A DNA stretch of 64,000 nucleotides from assembly GCA_937872175.1 (NCBI GenBank), contig CALMPI010000052.1, positions 27,534-91,533 on the forward strand. The letters run 5' to 3'. The translations under genes were made by a program, and so were the position numbers. Of the stretch, positions 26,123-36,600 are shown piece after piece. This DNA comes from an uncultured Flavobacteriales bacterium. GTDB lineage: Bacteria > Bacteroidota > Bacteroidia > Flavobacteriales_F > PHOS-HE28. A model generated the notes under the pieces. That model saw only the letters and a program-made list of their open reading frames with translations. It searched no databases and was not told the DNA's origin. Position 1 is the first letter of the stretch, and the number at the start of each line of letters is the position of its first letter.

Positions 26123-28801
26123 GTGAAAGCGATCCTCGCCACCACACGTCTACTGATCGGTGTTCTATGCATGCTGCTCGGAGCCGGCCTGTTCGCCCAG
26201 ACCCCCGAGGCCTTCAGCTACCAGGCCGTGGCCCGCGATGCGGGCGGCGATGCCCTGGCGAACACCGCCATCGGTGTGCAGTTCCAGCTGCACCAGGGCA
26301 CGGCCGTGGGCACGGTGGTGTACAGCGAAACACACAGTCCCACCACCAACGAGCTGGGCCTCTTCAGCGTGGCCATCGGCAACGGCACACCGGGCACGGG
26401 CACCTTCGCGGCCATCGACTGGAGCGCCGGCCCCTATTACCTGGAGGTGGGGATGGACCCTGCGGGTGGGAGCAGCTATACCAGCGTGGGCACCCAGCAG
26501 CTATTGAGCGTGCCCTACGCGCTGCATGCCACACGTGTTGAACAGGTGGGATTGAACGCCCTGCTGGGCAGCAGCTATGTTCCCGCTCCTGAGTTGGTCT
26601 GTCCGAACCTCTTGGCGACCATTCAAACAGGGAATTGGTTGAACGGTATCGCATTGGGCACTGGCCGCTTCTATGTATTGGATGATGACGGCGTATTAGC
26701 GGTTCAGGCGCCGCCGTCCGCGACCACGGTGCTGAACCCACCTGCGGGTCCCTATATGTTCAAAGCCATTGCCTCGACCGACCGCCTGTTCGGGATAGGT
26801 CAAGGATCAGCGCTGCACGTGGTCGATATCAGCGATCCGCAGAACATTTCCACCATCACAAGCATCACCGCTGCGAATGCGGCCACCGAGATCGTCCTGG
26901 CCGACAACGGCGCTGCATATATCCTTCGTCCCATCAGTGGGGTTCTGCAGAGGATCAATGGACCCTTCAGCAATACCCCCCTTTTTTCGACCACCGTGAG
27001 TGTAGGCAACCTAGCACGTGGACTGGCTACCCAAGGCGACTACGCCTATCTGACCGCTGAATCCGGTGGATCCAAACTGCGCATCGTGCAGCTTTCCACC
27101 TCGACGGTCACCGGTAGTGTGGCCGTGGGACCCCAACCTACTGCGCTGGCTGTTTCCGGGCAGTATGCCTATGTGGTGGACATGGGCAGCAACGACCTCA
27201 AGGTCATCGATGTGAGCGACCCAGCGGCTCCACAGGTCATGGGATCAGTGCAGGTATTCTCCACGCCAACCGCTATCACGGTGCAAGGCGACCTGGCCTA
27301 TGTGCTGGACCTGGACCTGAACCAGTTGCTGATCATTGACGTGTCCGATCCAACAGCACCGGAGCTGAAGAACGTGCTGGCCGTGGGGGATGACCCCCTG
27401 GCCCTTTCCGTTTCCGATCGCTACCTGTATGTCGGTGATGTTCAGAGCGATCAAGTGAGCGTGTTCGATCTGCAGTGCGTTCCTGCCATCGCGATCGATC
27501 CCGGGACCGGAGAACTGACCACTACGAACCTGAATTCGAACGGGAACGCGGTGGGTCCACAAGGCCTTGCGGGCCCTGAGGGTCCGCAAGGTCCGCCGGG
27601 TGCGCTCGGGCCTCAGGGCCCCATCGGACCACAAGGGATCCAAGGCATACAAGGGGTGCAAGGGCCGCAAGGGCCGCAGGGTGATCCCGGCGGCGCAGTG
27701 AACGCCAATGGCACACTGAACCACCTGGCCAAGTTCGAGGTCAGCGGCAACAGCCTTACCGAAGCCTTCCTCTATGAGGACACCGTGGGCAACGTGGGCA
27801 TCGGCACCACCACGCCCACTGCCAAGCTTGAAGTGCGCGATAACAGCGCCAGCGAGTTCCGGTTGAGCCTGTCCAATTCGCACTGGAGCAAGCTCCGCTT
27901 CTCATCCAGCGAAGGGTTGCGCATCGAGGCGAAGAACGAAGGCATCGAGTTCCGCCCCTTGCTCCTGATCGGCTCTGAACTGAAGTTCTATTCCGGCGTG
28001 GGTACCACCCCGGAACGCATGCGATTGGCATCCAACGGGTTCCTGGGCATCGGAACAGATGCGCCCAGCGCAAAGCTCCACACCAGCATAATCGCATCAC
28101 CGGGGGCCACCATACTTCAGCGCACGGGATTGTTCCTGGACAATGCGGCGCAGAATGGAACTTTCCCCAACAATACCAACGAGGTTGCACTGGTCTTCGG
28201 TGAGAACGGGATCCCGAAACAGGCCATTGTCGGTGCCACCTACGCGAACGACCATTTGCGTTTCTACACCGGTGCGGATTTCACGAACTCCAGGATCGCC
28301 ATTGCGACGAATGGGAACGTGGGTGTGGGTACTGACGCACCAACCGCCAAGCTCAGCGTGAACGGAACGGCCAACAACAGCACCGGCAGCTGGGGCGTGT
28401 TCAGCGATGCGCGCATCAAGACCGTGCAACGTGAGTTCACCGATGGCCTCTCGGTCATCGACCGCCTGCGCCCGGTGGTGTTCACGTACAACTCCGATGC
28501 GCCGTTCGACGCTGAAGGCGAGCAGGTGGGCATCATCGCGCAGGAACTGGAGGAGCTGGCGCCTTACATGGTGAGCACCACCGAGCACGGTGATATCGAA
28601 GGCCTGCGCGAGGTGAACAACCAGGCCTATGTGTTCCTGCTGATCAATGCGGTAAAGGAGTTGAAGGCGGAGAACGACCGCTTGAAAGCGGACAACGTGC
28701 TGTTGCATTCGGACAATGCAGCGCAACAGAAGCTGATCGAAGCCAACACGGTACTGATGCAGGAACTGCAGAGCGTGTTGAGCGCGCAAACAAAGCAATG
28801 A
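26123..28801 (+). CDS. Secreted tail-fibre-like adhesin with LVIVD propeller, collagen-like region and S74 self-cleaving chaperone
   Basis: 892 residues assuming the GTG at 26123, which places the signal peptide ([20 protein letters not shown]) at the N-terminus; upstream in-frame codons from 25955 do not look coding. Order: conserved N-terminal domain ([22 protein letters not shown], about 26-135); LVIVD-type propeller repeats ([21 protein letters not shown], about 150-455); a collagen-like stretch of 15 G-x-y triplets (about 478-525); [15 protein letters not shown] units. At the C-terminus is a peptidase S74 intramolecular chaperone with SDARIK, retaining the Ser761/Lys766 spacing of the known autocleavage dyad, and then a coiled coil. 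It probably trimerises and self-cleaves before Ser761. It overlaps the next gene by 4 bp. Confidence 0.83.
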   Translation: MKAILATTRLLIGVLCMLLGAGLFAQTPEAFSYQAVARDAGGDALANTAIGVQFQLHQGTAVGTVVYSETHSPTTNELGLFSVAIGNGTPGTGTFAAIDWSAGPYYLEVGMDPAGGSSYTSVGTQQLLSVPYALHATRVEQVGLNALLGSSYVPAPELVCPNLLATIQTGNWLNGIALGTGRFYVLDDDGVLAVQAPPSATTVLNPPAGPYMFKAIASTDRLFGIGQGSALHVVDISDPQNISTITSITAANAATEIVLADNGAAYILRPISGVLQRINGPFSNTPLFSTTVSVGNLARGLATQGDYAYLTAESGGSKLRIVQLSTSTVTGSVAVGPQPTALAVSGQYAYVVDMGSNDLKVIDVSDPAAPQVMGSVQVFSTPTAITVQGDLAYVLDLDLNQLLIIDVSDPTAPELKNVLAVGDDPLALSVSDRYLYVGDVQSDQVSVFDLQCVPAIAIDPGTGELTTTNLNSNGNAVGPQGLAGPEGPQGPPGALGPQGPIGPQGIQGIQGVQGPQGPQGDPGGAVNANGTLNHLAKFEVSGNSLTEAFLYEDTVGNVGIGTTTPTAKLEVRDNSASEFRLSLSNSHWSKLRFSSSEGLRIEAKNEGIEFRPLLLIGSELKFYSGVGTTPERMRLASNGFLGIGTDAPSAKLHTSIIASPGATILQRTGLFLDNAAQNGTFPNNTNEVALVFGENGIPKQAIVGATYANDHLRFYTGADFTNSRIAIATNGNVGVGTDAPTAKLSVNGTANNSTGSWGVFSDARIKTVQREFTDGLSVIDRLRPVVFTYNSDAPFDAEGEQVGIIAQELEELAPYMVSTTEHGDIEGLREVNNQAYVFLLINAVKELKAENDRLKADNVLLHSDNAAQQKLIEANTVLMQELQSVLSAQTKQ
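27553..27702 (+). repeat. Collagen-like Gly-x-y coding segment
   Basis: Fifteen consecutive G-x-y triplets, rich in GPQ and GIQ, are encoded without interruption. Such runs form triple helices in bacterial and phage fibres, in keeping with a trimeric protein. Confidence 0.85.
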
Positions 28802-31800
28802 GAACCGATCCGATGAAGATGCAGAACGCCCTCACTGCCGCAGCACTGCAATTGCTCTGCTCCGGCCTTTTCGCCCAGGCCCCCGAGGCCTTCAATTACC
28901 AGGGCGTGGCCCGCGATGCGGGTGGCGATGCGCTTGCCAACACCTCCGTGGGTGTGCAGTTCCAGCTGCACCAGGGCACGGCCGTGGGCACGGTGGTGTA
29001 CAGCGAAACACACAGCCCCACCACCAACGAGCTGGGCCTCTTCAGCGTGGCCATCGGCAACGGCACGCCGGGCACCGGCACCTTCGCGGCCATCGACTGG
29101 AGCGCCGGCCCCTACTTCCTGGAAGTGGGCCTGGACCCTGCGGGCGGGAGCAGCTATACCGGTGTAGGTACCCAGCAGCTGTTGAGCGTACCCTACGCGT
29201 TGCATGCGAAAACCGCCGACATGGCCGATGATGGCGACTGGGTGCTGAGCGGTGATACCGTGCACAACAATGGCAGGCGGGTGGGTATCGGTACCAGCGC
29301 CCCCAGCCGAGACCTGGATGTGGAAGGCAGCTTCCAACTGAAGGATGGCACTCAGGGCGACAAGAAGATCCTGACCAGCGATGCGGATGGGAACGCGAGT
29401 TGGCAGGAGTTGAGTCCGGAGGTGCTGTTCGGTGCTGGCAATGTACCTGGCGGTGATCTGACCTGCTTGGATGTGGCCGCCACGATCGCCACTGGTCAGA
29501 ATCCCTATTCAGTGGCTGTTTCGGGCGACCATGCCTATGTTGTGGGCAGCCTTAACGGCGGCATGATGGTGTTCGACATCAGCACACCGGCCTCGCCCAG
29601 CCTCATCGCCACGATCGCCGCGGGTAGCTTACCCCTTTCGGTTGCAGTTTCGGGCGAACACGCGTACGTAGTGGACGCTTCAAACAGCAACTTGATGGTA
29701 TACGACGTCAGCACGCCCGCCTCGCCGAGTCTCAGTGCAACTATCGCTACAGGCTCTGGTGCGGGATTCGTCGCTGTTTCGGACGACCATGCCTATGTGG
29801 TTAACTATTTCAGCAGCAACATGATGGTGTTCGACATCAGTACCCCTGCCTCACCCAGCCTCAGTGCCACGATTGCCACAGGTAATGGTCCCTATTCAGT
29901 GTCTGTTTCTGGCGACCATGCCTTTGTGGTGAATAGCAACAGTGACAATATGACGGTTTACGACGTCACCACGCCCGCCTCACCTAATCTGAGTGCAACT
30001 ATCGCTACAGGTGACAATCCCCGATCAGTGGCCGTTTCGGGCGACCATGCCTTTGTGGTGAACCGTTCCAGTAACAACATGATGGTGTTCGACATCAGCA
30101 CCCCCGCCTCACCCAGCCTCAGTGCCACGATCGCTACCGGTGCTTCCCCGTCTTCAGTGTCCATTTCTGGCGGCTATGCCTTTGCGGTGAATGAAGACAA
30201 TGACAACATGATGGTGTTCGACATCAGCACACCCACCTCACCCAGCCTCAGTGCCACGATCGCTACCGGGGCTTCCCCGTCTTCAATCGTTGTTTCTGAC
30301 AGCCATGCCTATGTGGTGAATGCAAGCAGCGACAACATGATGGTCTTCGAGCTGTTCTGTCCAGCACAACAGCAGGTGACCTATGATCCGGCGACCGGGG
30401 AATTCAGTAGCGCAGACCAGCTCTGGCAATTGGACGGGGATACCATCAGCAGCTCAACGAGCCATCGCATCCAGGCCAATACAGGCGCATTCAACCTCTG
30501 GGGGGCGGGCCCCCTGGGTGCCGGCTCCCGTTTGATCTTCGGCGATGACTATTTCAGTAGCACCGGTATCGTGAACACCTTCATTGGTGAGGCCGGATGG
30601 CAGAATGAACTGGATACGGATGAACTTCAATTACACGGAAAGATCGGGGTGGCGCTGACCTATGGTGCCGGAACCGCAGGGGATCCGATCAAGCCTGGCC
30701 TTCGCTTGTTCAACGACGGTACGGTGGCTGTCGGCCAGGATACACCGATCGATTACAAGTTCACCAGCAAGTCGGATGGGGTCGGCCTGGCACATGTGAG
30801 CGGAGATGGCACGATACACCTGGGGACGTACGCGGACAATGCGTTTGGCGCCTTCTTTCAGACCCATACGAACCACCCGCTCCATTTCACGACCAACAAC
30901 GGGGATGCCCAAATGACCCTGCTACAGAGCGGCAACCTGGGTATCGGCACGGATGCACCTGTGGCGAAGCTCCATTCAAGCATCAACGCCGCACCGGGAT
31001 CCAGCATCCAACAAAGGACAGGGGTGTTCATTGACAATTCCAATACATCCGGTGTCCTGTTAGATCCTTCCGAGGTGGCCTTGGCATTCGGTGAGAACGG
31101 CGTGGCCAAGCAGGCCATTGTTGGAGCCACCTACGGCAACGATCACTTGCGGTTCTACACCGGTTCGAACTTCACCACCCCCAGGATGGCCATCAACGCT
31201 GCCGGCAATGTGGGCATCGGCACCGGTTCACCGGTCAACCGACTGGATGTGGAAGGAGGCCTGGCCGTTGGCGCATCCTATTCCGGCATCAGCACGGCTC
31301 CGGCCAATGGCGCGATCGTTCAAGGCAATGTGGGCATCGGTACCGATTCGCCGGTCAACCGACTGGATGTGGAAGGAGGCCTGGCCATTGGCGCGTCGTA
31401 TTCCGGCACCAGCGCGGCTCCCGCCAATGGCGCGATCGTCCAGGGCAGCGTGGGCATCGGAACCACAGCGCCCGAGTACACATTGCACATCAGCAACGGG
31501 GCCAATACGGGTTCGGGTTCGTTCGGCCGCGGGCTGAAGATCACGGATGCGACCCCGCGGATCTACTTCGAAGAAAGCGACGCGGCCGTGAACCAGAAGG
31601 TGATGTTCCTTGAAAAGATCGACGATGGGATCTCCTTTTCATCCGTCATCGATAATGCGACTTTGTTCCTCCAGCAGCATATCCTGTTCGTGAAGGGTTC
31701 GGGTAGCGTTGGCATTGGCACATCGGCACCCACCGCCAAACTTTCCGTGAACGGCAACGCCAACAACAGCACCGGCAGCTGGGGCGTGTTCAGCGATGCG

Positions 31801-32190
31801 CGCATCAAGACCGTGCAACGTGAGTTCACCGATGGCCTCTCGGTCATCGACCGCCTGCGCCCGGTGGTGTTCACGTACAACTCCGATGCGCCGTTCGACG
31901 CTGAAGGCGAGCAGGTGGGCATCATCGCGCAGGAACTGGAGGAGCTGGCGCCCTACATGGTGAGCACCACCGAGCACGGTGATATCGAAGACCTGCGCGA
32001 AGTGAACAACCAGGCCTACGTGTTCCTGCTGATCAATGCCGTGAAGGAGTTGAGCGCGAAGGTGGACGAGCTACAGGCCGAGAACGTCGGCCTGCGGAAC
32101 AGCGATGCCGACCTACGCGCCCAATTGAAGGAGAACAGCCAGTTGCTGGCCGCCGTCCAACGTCTGCTTGACGCGCAAACCTCACGATGA
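28798..32190 (+). CDS. Secreted tail-fibre-like adhesin with seven-blade LVIVD-like propeller and S74 chaperone
   Basis: 1130 residues; the start overlaps the previous stop (ATGA), so the two adhesins are translationally coupled. Signal peptide [16 protein letters not shown]. The N-terminal domain is nearly identical to that of the upstream gene. Residues about 220-520 hold seven repeats of about 43 residues (LSATIATG..., [19 protein letters not shown]), consistent with a seven-bladed propeller. A region with two 120-bp tandem units (31204-31443) and several NVGIGT motifs follows. The C-terminal S74 domain has SDARIK (Ser999, Lys1004) and a terminal coiled coil. DNA of the S74 part is almost identical to that of the upstream gene. 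Surface adhesion or ligand binding is inferred. Confidence 0.83.
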   Translation: MRTDPMKMQNALTAAALQLLCSGLFAQAPEAFNYQGVARDAGGDALANTSVGVQFQLHQGTAVGTVVYSETHSPTTNELGLFSVAIGNGTPGTGTFAAIDWSAGPYFLEVGLDPAGGSSYTGVGTQQLLSVPYALHAKTADMADDGDWVLSGDTVHNNGRRVGIGTSAPSRDLDVEGSFQLKDGTQGDKKILTSDADGNASWQELSPEVLFGAGNVPGGDLTCLDVAATIATGQNPYSVAVSGDHAYVVGSLNGGMMVFDISTPASPSLIATIAAGSLPLSVAVSGEHAYVVDASNSNLMVYDVSTPASPSLSATIATGSGAGFVAVSDDHAYVVNYFSSNMMVFDISTPASPSLSATIATGNGPYSVSVSGDHAFVVNSNSDNMTVYDVTTPASPNLSATIATGDNPRSVAVSGDHAFVVNRSSNNMMVFDISTPASPSLSATIATGASPSSVSISGGYAFAVNEDNDNMMVFDISTPTSPSLSATIATGASPSSIVVSDSHAYVVNASSDNMMVFELFCPAQQQVTYDPATGEFSSADQLWQLDGDTISSSTSHRIQANTGAFNLWGAGPLGAGSRLIFGDDYFSSTGIVNTFIGEAGWQNELDTDELQLHGKIGVALTYGAGTAGDPIKPGLRLFNDGTVAVGQDTPIDYKFTSKSDGVGLAHVSGDGTIHLGTYADNAFGAFFQTHTNHPLHFTTNNGDAQMTLLQSGNLGIGTDAPVAKLHSSINAAPGSSIQQRTGVFIDNSNTSGVLLDPSEVALAFGENGVAKQAIVGATYGNDHLRFYTGSNFTTPRMAINAAGNVGIGTGSPVNRLDVEGGLAVGASYSGISTAPANGAIVQGNVGIGTDSPVNRLDVEGGLAIGASYSGTSAAPANGAIVQGSVGIGTTAPEYTLHISNGANTGSGSFGRGLKITDATPRIYFEESDAAVNQKVMFLEKIDDGISFSSVIDNATLFLQQHILFVKGSGSVGIGTSAPTAKLSVNGNANNSTGSWGVFSDARIKTVQREFTDGLSVIDRLRPVVFTYNSDAPFDAEGEQVGIIAQELEELAPYMVSTTEHGDIEDLREVNNQAYVFLLINAVKELSAKVDELQAENVGLRNSDADLRAQLKENSQLLAAVQRLLDAQTSR
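31204..31443 (+). repeat. Two tandem 120-bp coding repeats
   Basis: Units at 31204-31323 and 31324-31443 each encode a [19 protein letters not shown] type block of 40 residues with few base differences. Confidence 0.7.
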
Positions 32191-32206
32191 TCCTCGCACC
32201 ACGACC

Positions 32207-33160
32207 ATGAGAACCTGTATCCTTTCATTCACCCTTCTTGCTTCGACGCTGCTTTCGGCGCAATCCATCAGCCCCTCGGTCATCGCTTCCGCCGGAGGCT
32301 CGGGTGCTGCAGGTTCCACAACGCTGAGCTGGACGGTCGGTGAGGTGGCCGTGAGCACCCTGGACAACGGCAGCAACCTCCTCACCCAGGGCTTCCACCA
32401 GGGCGATCCGGTTCGGCTGAAGGTGAACATCGCCGCCTTCTTGGAGGGCCCGTACAGCAGCGGCACCGGCACGATGAACGATGCGCTCCGCAGCAACGGC
32501 ATCCTCCCCCTCAGCGAACCGTACAGTGCGCTCGGCTACGCGTTCGAAGGCGGCGGTGGGGAGACGACCACCGCACCTGTCCTGGCCATCATCGGCAACG
32601 ATGCCATCGTGGACTGGGTGGTCGTGGAATTGCGCGGCACGGGCAACACCGCACTGGTGCTCGAGTCGCGCAGCGGTCTGCTGCAGCGGGATGGGGATGT
32701 GGTCGGCATGGATGGCACCTCGGCCCTGGCCTTCGACCAGCCAGCGGGCAACTACCACGTGGTGGTGCGCCATCGCAACCACCTCGCGTGCATGACGCTC
32801 GATCCCGTGGCCATGACCAGTGCGCCGGTGAGCGTGGACCTGACGGATGCCGCCACCACCGCCTACGGCACGAACGCCCGCAAGAGCATCAGCGGCACCT
32901 TCCCGGCGCTGGTGCTGTGGGCCGGTGACGTCACCTTCAACGGCCAGGTGAAGTACGCCGGTGGCGGCAACGACCGCGACCCGATCCTGGTGCGCATCGG
33001 CGGTACGGTGCCCACGAACACCGCCAACGGATACTACCCGGAGGATGTGAACCTCAACGGCCAGGTGAAGTACGCCGGCAGCGCCAACGACCGCGACCCC
33101 ATCCTGGTGAACATCGGCGGCACGGTGCCCACGGCCGTGCGGAACGCGCAGCTGCCGTAA
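32207..33160 (+). CDS. Small secreted protein with dockerin-like C-terminal module
   Basis: 317 residues from the ATG at 32207; the longer frame starts at a TTG inside the upstream gene. Signal peptide ILSFTLLASTLLSAQ. A short beta module (SVIASAGGSGAAGSTTLSW, GFHQGDPV) is followed by the shared C-terminal module (from about 32410). It starts 16 bp after the adhesin gene and probably belongs to its operon. Bases 32473-32816 appear identical to 21356-21699, whereas the ends differ, indicating gene conversion. Function unknown. Confidence 0.78.
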   Translation: MRTCILSFTLLASTLLSAQSISPSVIASAGGSGAAGSTTLSWTVGEVAVSTLDNGSNLLTQGFHQGDPVRLKVNIAAFLEGPYSSGTGTMNDALRSNGILPLSEPYSALGYAFEGGGGETTTAPVLAIIGNDAIVDWVVVELRGTGNTALVLESRSGLLQRDGDVVGMDGTSALAFDQPAGNYHVVVRHRNHLACMTLDPVAMTSAPVSVDLTDAATTAYGTNARKSISGTFPALVLWAGDVTFNGQVKYAGGGNDRDPILVRIGGTVPTNTANGYYPEDVNLNGQVKYAGSANDRDPILVNIGGTVPTAVRNAQLP

Positions 33161-33179
33161 GGCCCGCCGCCTCGTGCGA

Positions 33180-33210
33180 CGCCCGGGACGCCGAACAGGT
33201 GTTCCGGGCG
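33180..33210 (+). terminator. Hairpin terminator, first copy of a duplicated gene end
   Basis: CGCCCGGGAC / GTTCCGGGCG forms a 10-bp stem with one G-T pair, 20 bp after the stop at 33160. The same sequence follows the gene ending at 38913. Confidence 0.5.
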
Positions 33211-33660
33211 CTACGCGTTGGCCCGGCCCATGGCCATGGGTGCGTGATCCGGAAGGTCGGTGGATGCCTGGCCGCGACCGCCCCGCCGGAGGTGGACCGG
33301 ACCATTCCAGAGGCTGTCCCAAAAGTGCTTTCGGAAGCGAGCGAGCGGTACTTCGCGACCAGGCGAGGCGCAGGAACCGAGCATGGTCCGGTGCTCTGTG
33401 AGGCTTCCGTCAACGATGCATGGGCGTGAAAGACCCTCGCGCAGCGCGCCGTCGCTGAAGCTATGGCGCAAGCGACCCGAAGGGTGTTCTTGAGATCGCC
33501 TCTGATGAAGAACAGGTGTTTCTACGCATGTGTCTTTCACCGATCTGGTCGTGCTTCGTGCGGTCAAGGGATGAACAGCTCGGGGGCGATGGCCCGCTGA
33601 ACGGATCATCACCGCCGACCGCAGGTTGAACGCCCGACCACACCATCACCCATCGCTCCC
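33211..33660. other. Non-coding stretch with a possible insertion-sequence end
   Basis: This ~450-bp stretch holds no convincing gene on either strand. At about 33311-33325 the sequence AGGCTGTCCCAAAAG resembles the terminal inverted repeats of some insertion sequences that begin with GGCTGTC. No matching opposite repeat or transposase fragment could be found. The last ~50 bp form the leader of the metalloprotease gene at 33661. Confidence 0.3.
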
Positions 33661-36600
33661 ATGAGACCGATCATCATCCGTCCGACCTTCATCGCCATCA
33701 CCGTGCTCGCCACCATGATGTGCACCACCGGACCAGCAGGTGCACAGCCCATGCCTGTGCGCCAGGATCCGTCGCGCAGGGAACAATGCGGGTTCGACCA
33801 CCAGCATGACCGCCTCATGCTGACCGACCGGGCCTACCGCGATCGTGTGAACGACTTCGACGGATCGGCCGCACGTGCCCCCCGGATCGACGACCGGGAC
33901 ATCAACACCTACAAGGTGCCGGTGGTCTTCCACATCATGGATGATGGCAACGTGGAGATGGACCTGACCGATGATCAGGTGCGCGCGGCGATCAGGGAGT
34001 TGAACAAGAGCTTCCGCAAGGTGGCGGGCTCGTTCTATGATGGGGCCGGGGTGGATATGGGCATCGAGTTCGCCCTGGCCGTGCGCGACCCGCAGGGCAA
34101 CTGCACCACGGGCATCACCCGCACGGACTTGAGCTGGAGCGCCGACTTTGTCGCCTACGGCATTCAGTATTACAACACCCAGGGCATGACGGAGGCGGAA
34201 ATGATGGGCTACGCCGCCTGGGATCCCACCCAGTACTACAACATCTACCTGGTGAGGCAGATCGATGGCGGTGCGGGCCCGGCGGCCTTCACCGATCCCG
34301 CCACGGCGCACGGATCCCCGACGGATGGCATGGTGATCCAGCCGCCTGCGGTAACGGGAGCCGTGTCCCGGGTCTTCACCCATGAGATGGGCCATGCGTT
34401 CAACCTGCTCCATACCTACAATGGCTCCTCCGGGACGACCTGCCCCGCCAATGCGGACTGTACGGTGGATGGGGACAAGGTGTGTGACACGCCGCCGCAC
34501 TACCAGGTAGGTCCCTGCACGGGTACGAACAGTTGCACTGGGGGCTCTATTGCCGCGGTCCAGAGCAATTTCATGAACAACGCGTTGATGTGCGACTGGA
34601 CCATGTTCACCGCCGGGCAGCGCACGCGCGCGCAACTGGCCCTCACCACCCTTCGAGCCTCCTATCTCGCCGCGAACGGCAATATGTCGTTGGTACCGCC
34701 TGGCGCTCCCCAGCTCGACTTCAGCAGCAGCGCCACACTGCTCTGCGGGACCGGCCAGACCGTGACCTTCGAAGACCTCTCGACCTGCCTCCCCAACACA
34801 TTCCTGGACGATGCCGCTTTCCCGGGCATCACCTTCGGATGGTCCCTTTCCAACGGCATCAATACCTACACCTCCAGCGCCCGCCGGCCGACCTTCACCC
34901 TGGGCAGCACAGGCACGTACAACATGACGCTAACGGTGACCACCTCCCTCGGCACGTACACCCGCACAGAGAACGGCGTGGTGGTGGTGGCGAACGCCCC
35001 GCTGGCCGGTTGCACACCGCCGACCTCCCAGAACATCGGGAACTTCGCACATACGGTGAACAACGTGACCTTCAACACGATCAACAACTCCACGAACCTG
35101 GTCGCCAATGCGGGTTACACGGACTACGCGTGCACCAATACGACCATGCTCATTGCAGGAGGCACTTACCCGATGTCGGTCAGCATCCGCTCCAGTGTGG
35201 GACTTAGCGAAACGGTGAACGGATACATCGACTACAACAACAACGGGGTGTTCGAGGATCCGAGCGAACGCGTGATCACCGGCTCCACGACTACGAACGC
35301 GGTGATCAATGCGAATGTGACCATCCCCGGAGGAGTGGTCACCAACACGCTGTTGCGCATGCGGATCTATGGCGAGGCCGTGGAACTGACCGCTGATGAG
35401 CGGAACTGCGCATCGCCCACGTACATCGGTGATATTGAGGACTACGGGGTGTACATCGCGAGCAATTTGGCCGCTGTGAGCATCGCCGCATCGCCCGGCA
35501 CCACCATCACTTACGGCACCAATGTCACCTTCACGCCCACACCGGTGAACGGTGGCTCCTCGCCCGTATACACCTGGTACCGCAACGGCGTGCCCGTGGG
35601 GAACGGGGCCACCTACCAGAGCAACAACCTGTTGCCCGGTGAGACCATTCAGTGCGAGATGGCCTCGAACCTGGCCGGAGTGATCGCCTCCCCGGCGCTC
35701 TCGAACACGCTCACCATGACCGTGACCGGTCCGCCGGTATCGGACTTCACCTCCACGCTGCCCAGGAAGTTCTGCTCGGGCGGCACGGTCACGTACACGG
35801 ACGCCTCCTTGCTCTCGCCCACCAGTTGGGCGTGGACATTCCCCGGAGGAACCCCTTCATCCTCCACCGCCCAGAACCCCGTGGTCACCTACAACACGCC
35901 GGGTACTTATAGCGTCACGCTTACCGCCACCAACGCCAGTGGCCCGGGTACGACGATGACCAAGACCGGCTACATCACGGTGTTCACGGCTCCCGCTGCG
36001 GCCTGTACACATACGCGCACTGGAAGTCCCAATACCATCGGCATCGTCAACGTCACCTTGAACACCATCAACAACTCCACGACCCATGGCGGTCCAGCGA
36101 TGAACGACTACACCTGCTCGGAGATCACAGTGCTGCAGGCCTCCACACCGTACGCGATCTCCGTGCAGACGCCGACGGCACAAGACCAGTGGCTCCGTGT
36201 GTACATCGACTACAACAACAACGGGCTGTTCACCGATGCGGGCGAACTGGTGTTCGCTCCGGCCGATGGACATGGTACCATCAGCGGAACCATCACCACG
36301 CCCGCATCGCCCCTGCAGAACACCCTCCTGCGCATGCGGGTGATCTCGGATTATTATGACTACGTAACGCCAGGGCCATGTACGAACGTGGGATACGGTG
36401 AATCCGAGGATTACGGGATCTACTTCACCACATCCGCTCCCGTCGCATCAGTGAGCATTGCGGCGTCACCGGGCAGCTCAGTGCCATCTGGTACGATGGT
36501 CACCTTCACCCCGACACCGGTGAACGGTGGCAGCACCCCCACCTACCAATGGTTCAGGAACAATGCGCAGGTCGGGACGGGCGCCACGTACCAGTCCAAC

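Noticed and set aside
26123..32190. Fibre genes as evidence of a prophage or contractile injection system
   Set aside because: They carry signal peptides, lie next to secreted proteins, and no capsid, tail, portal, sheath or lysis gene is present in the window.
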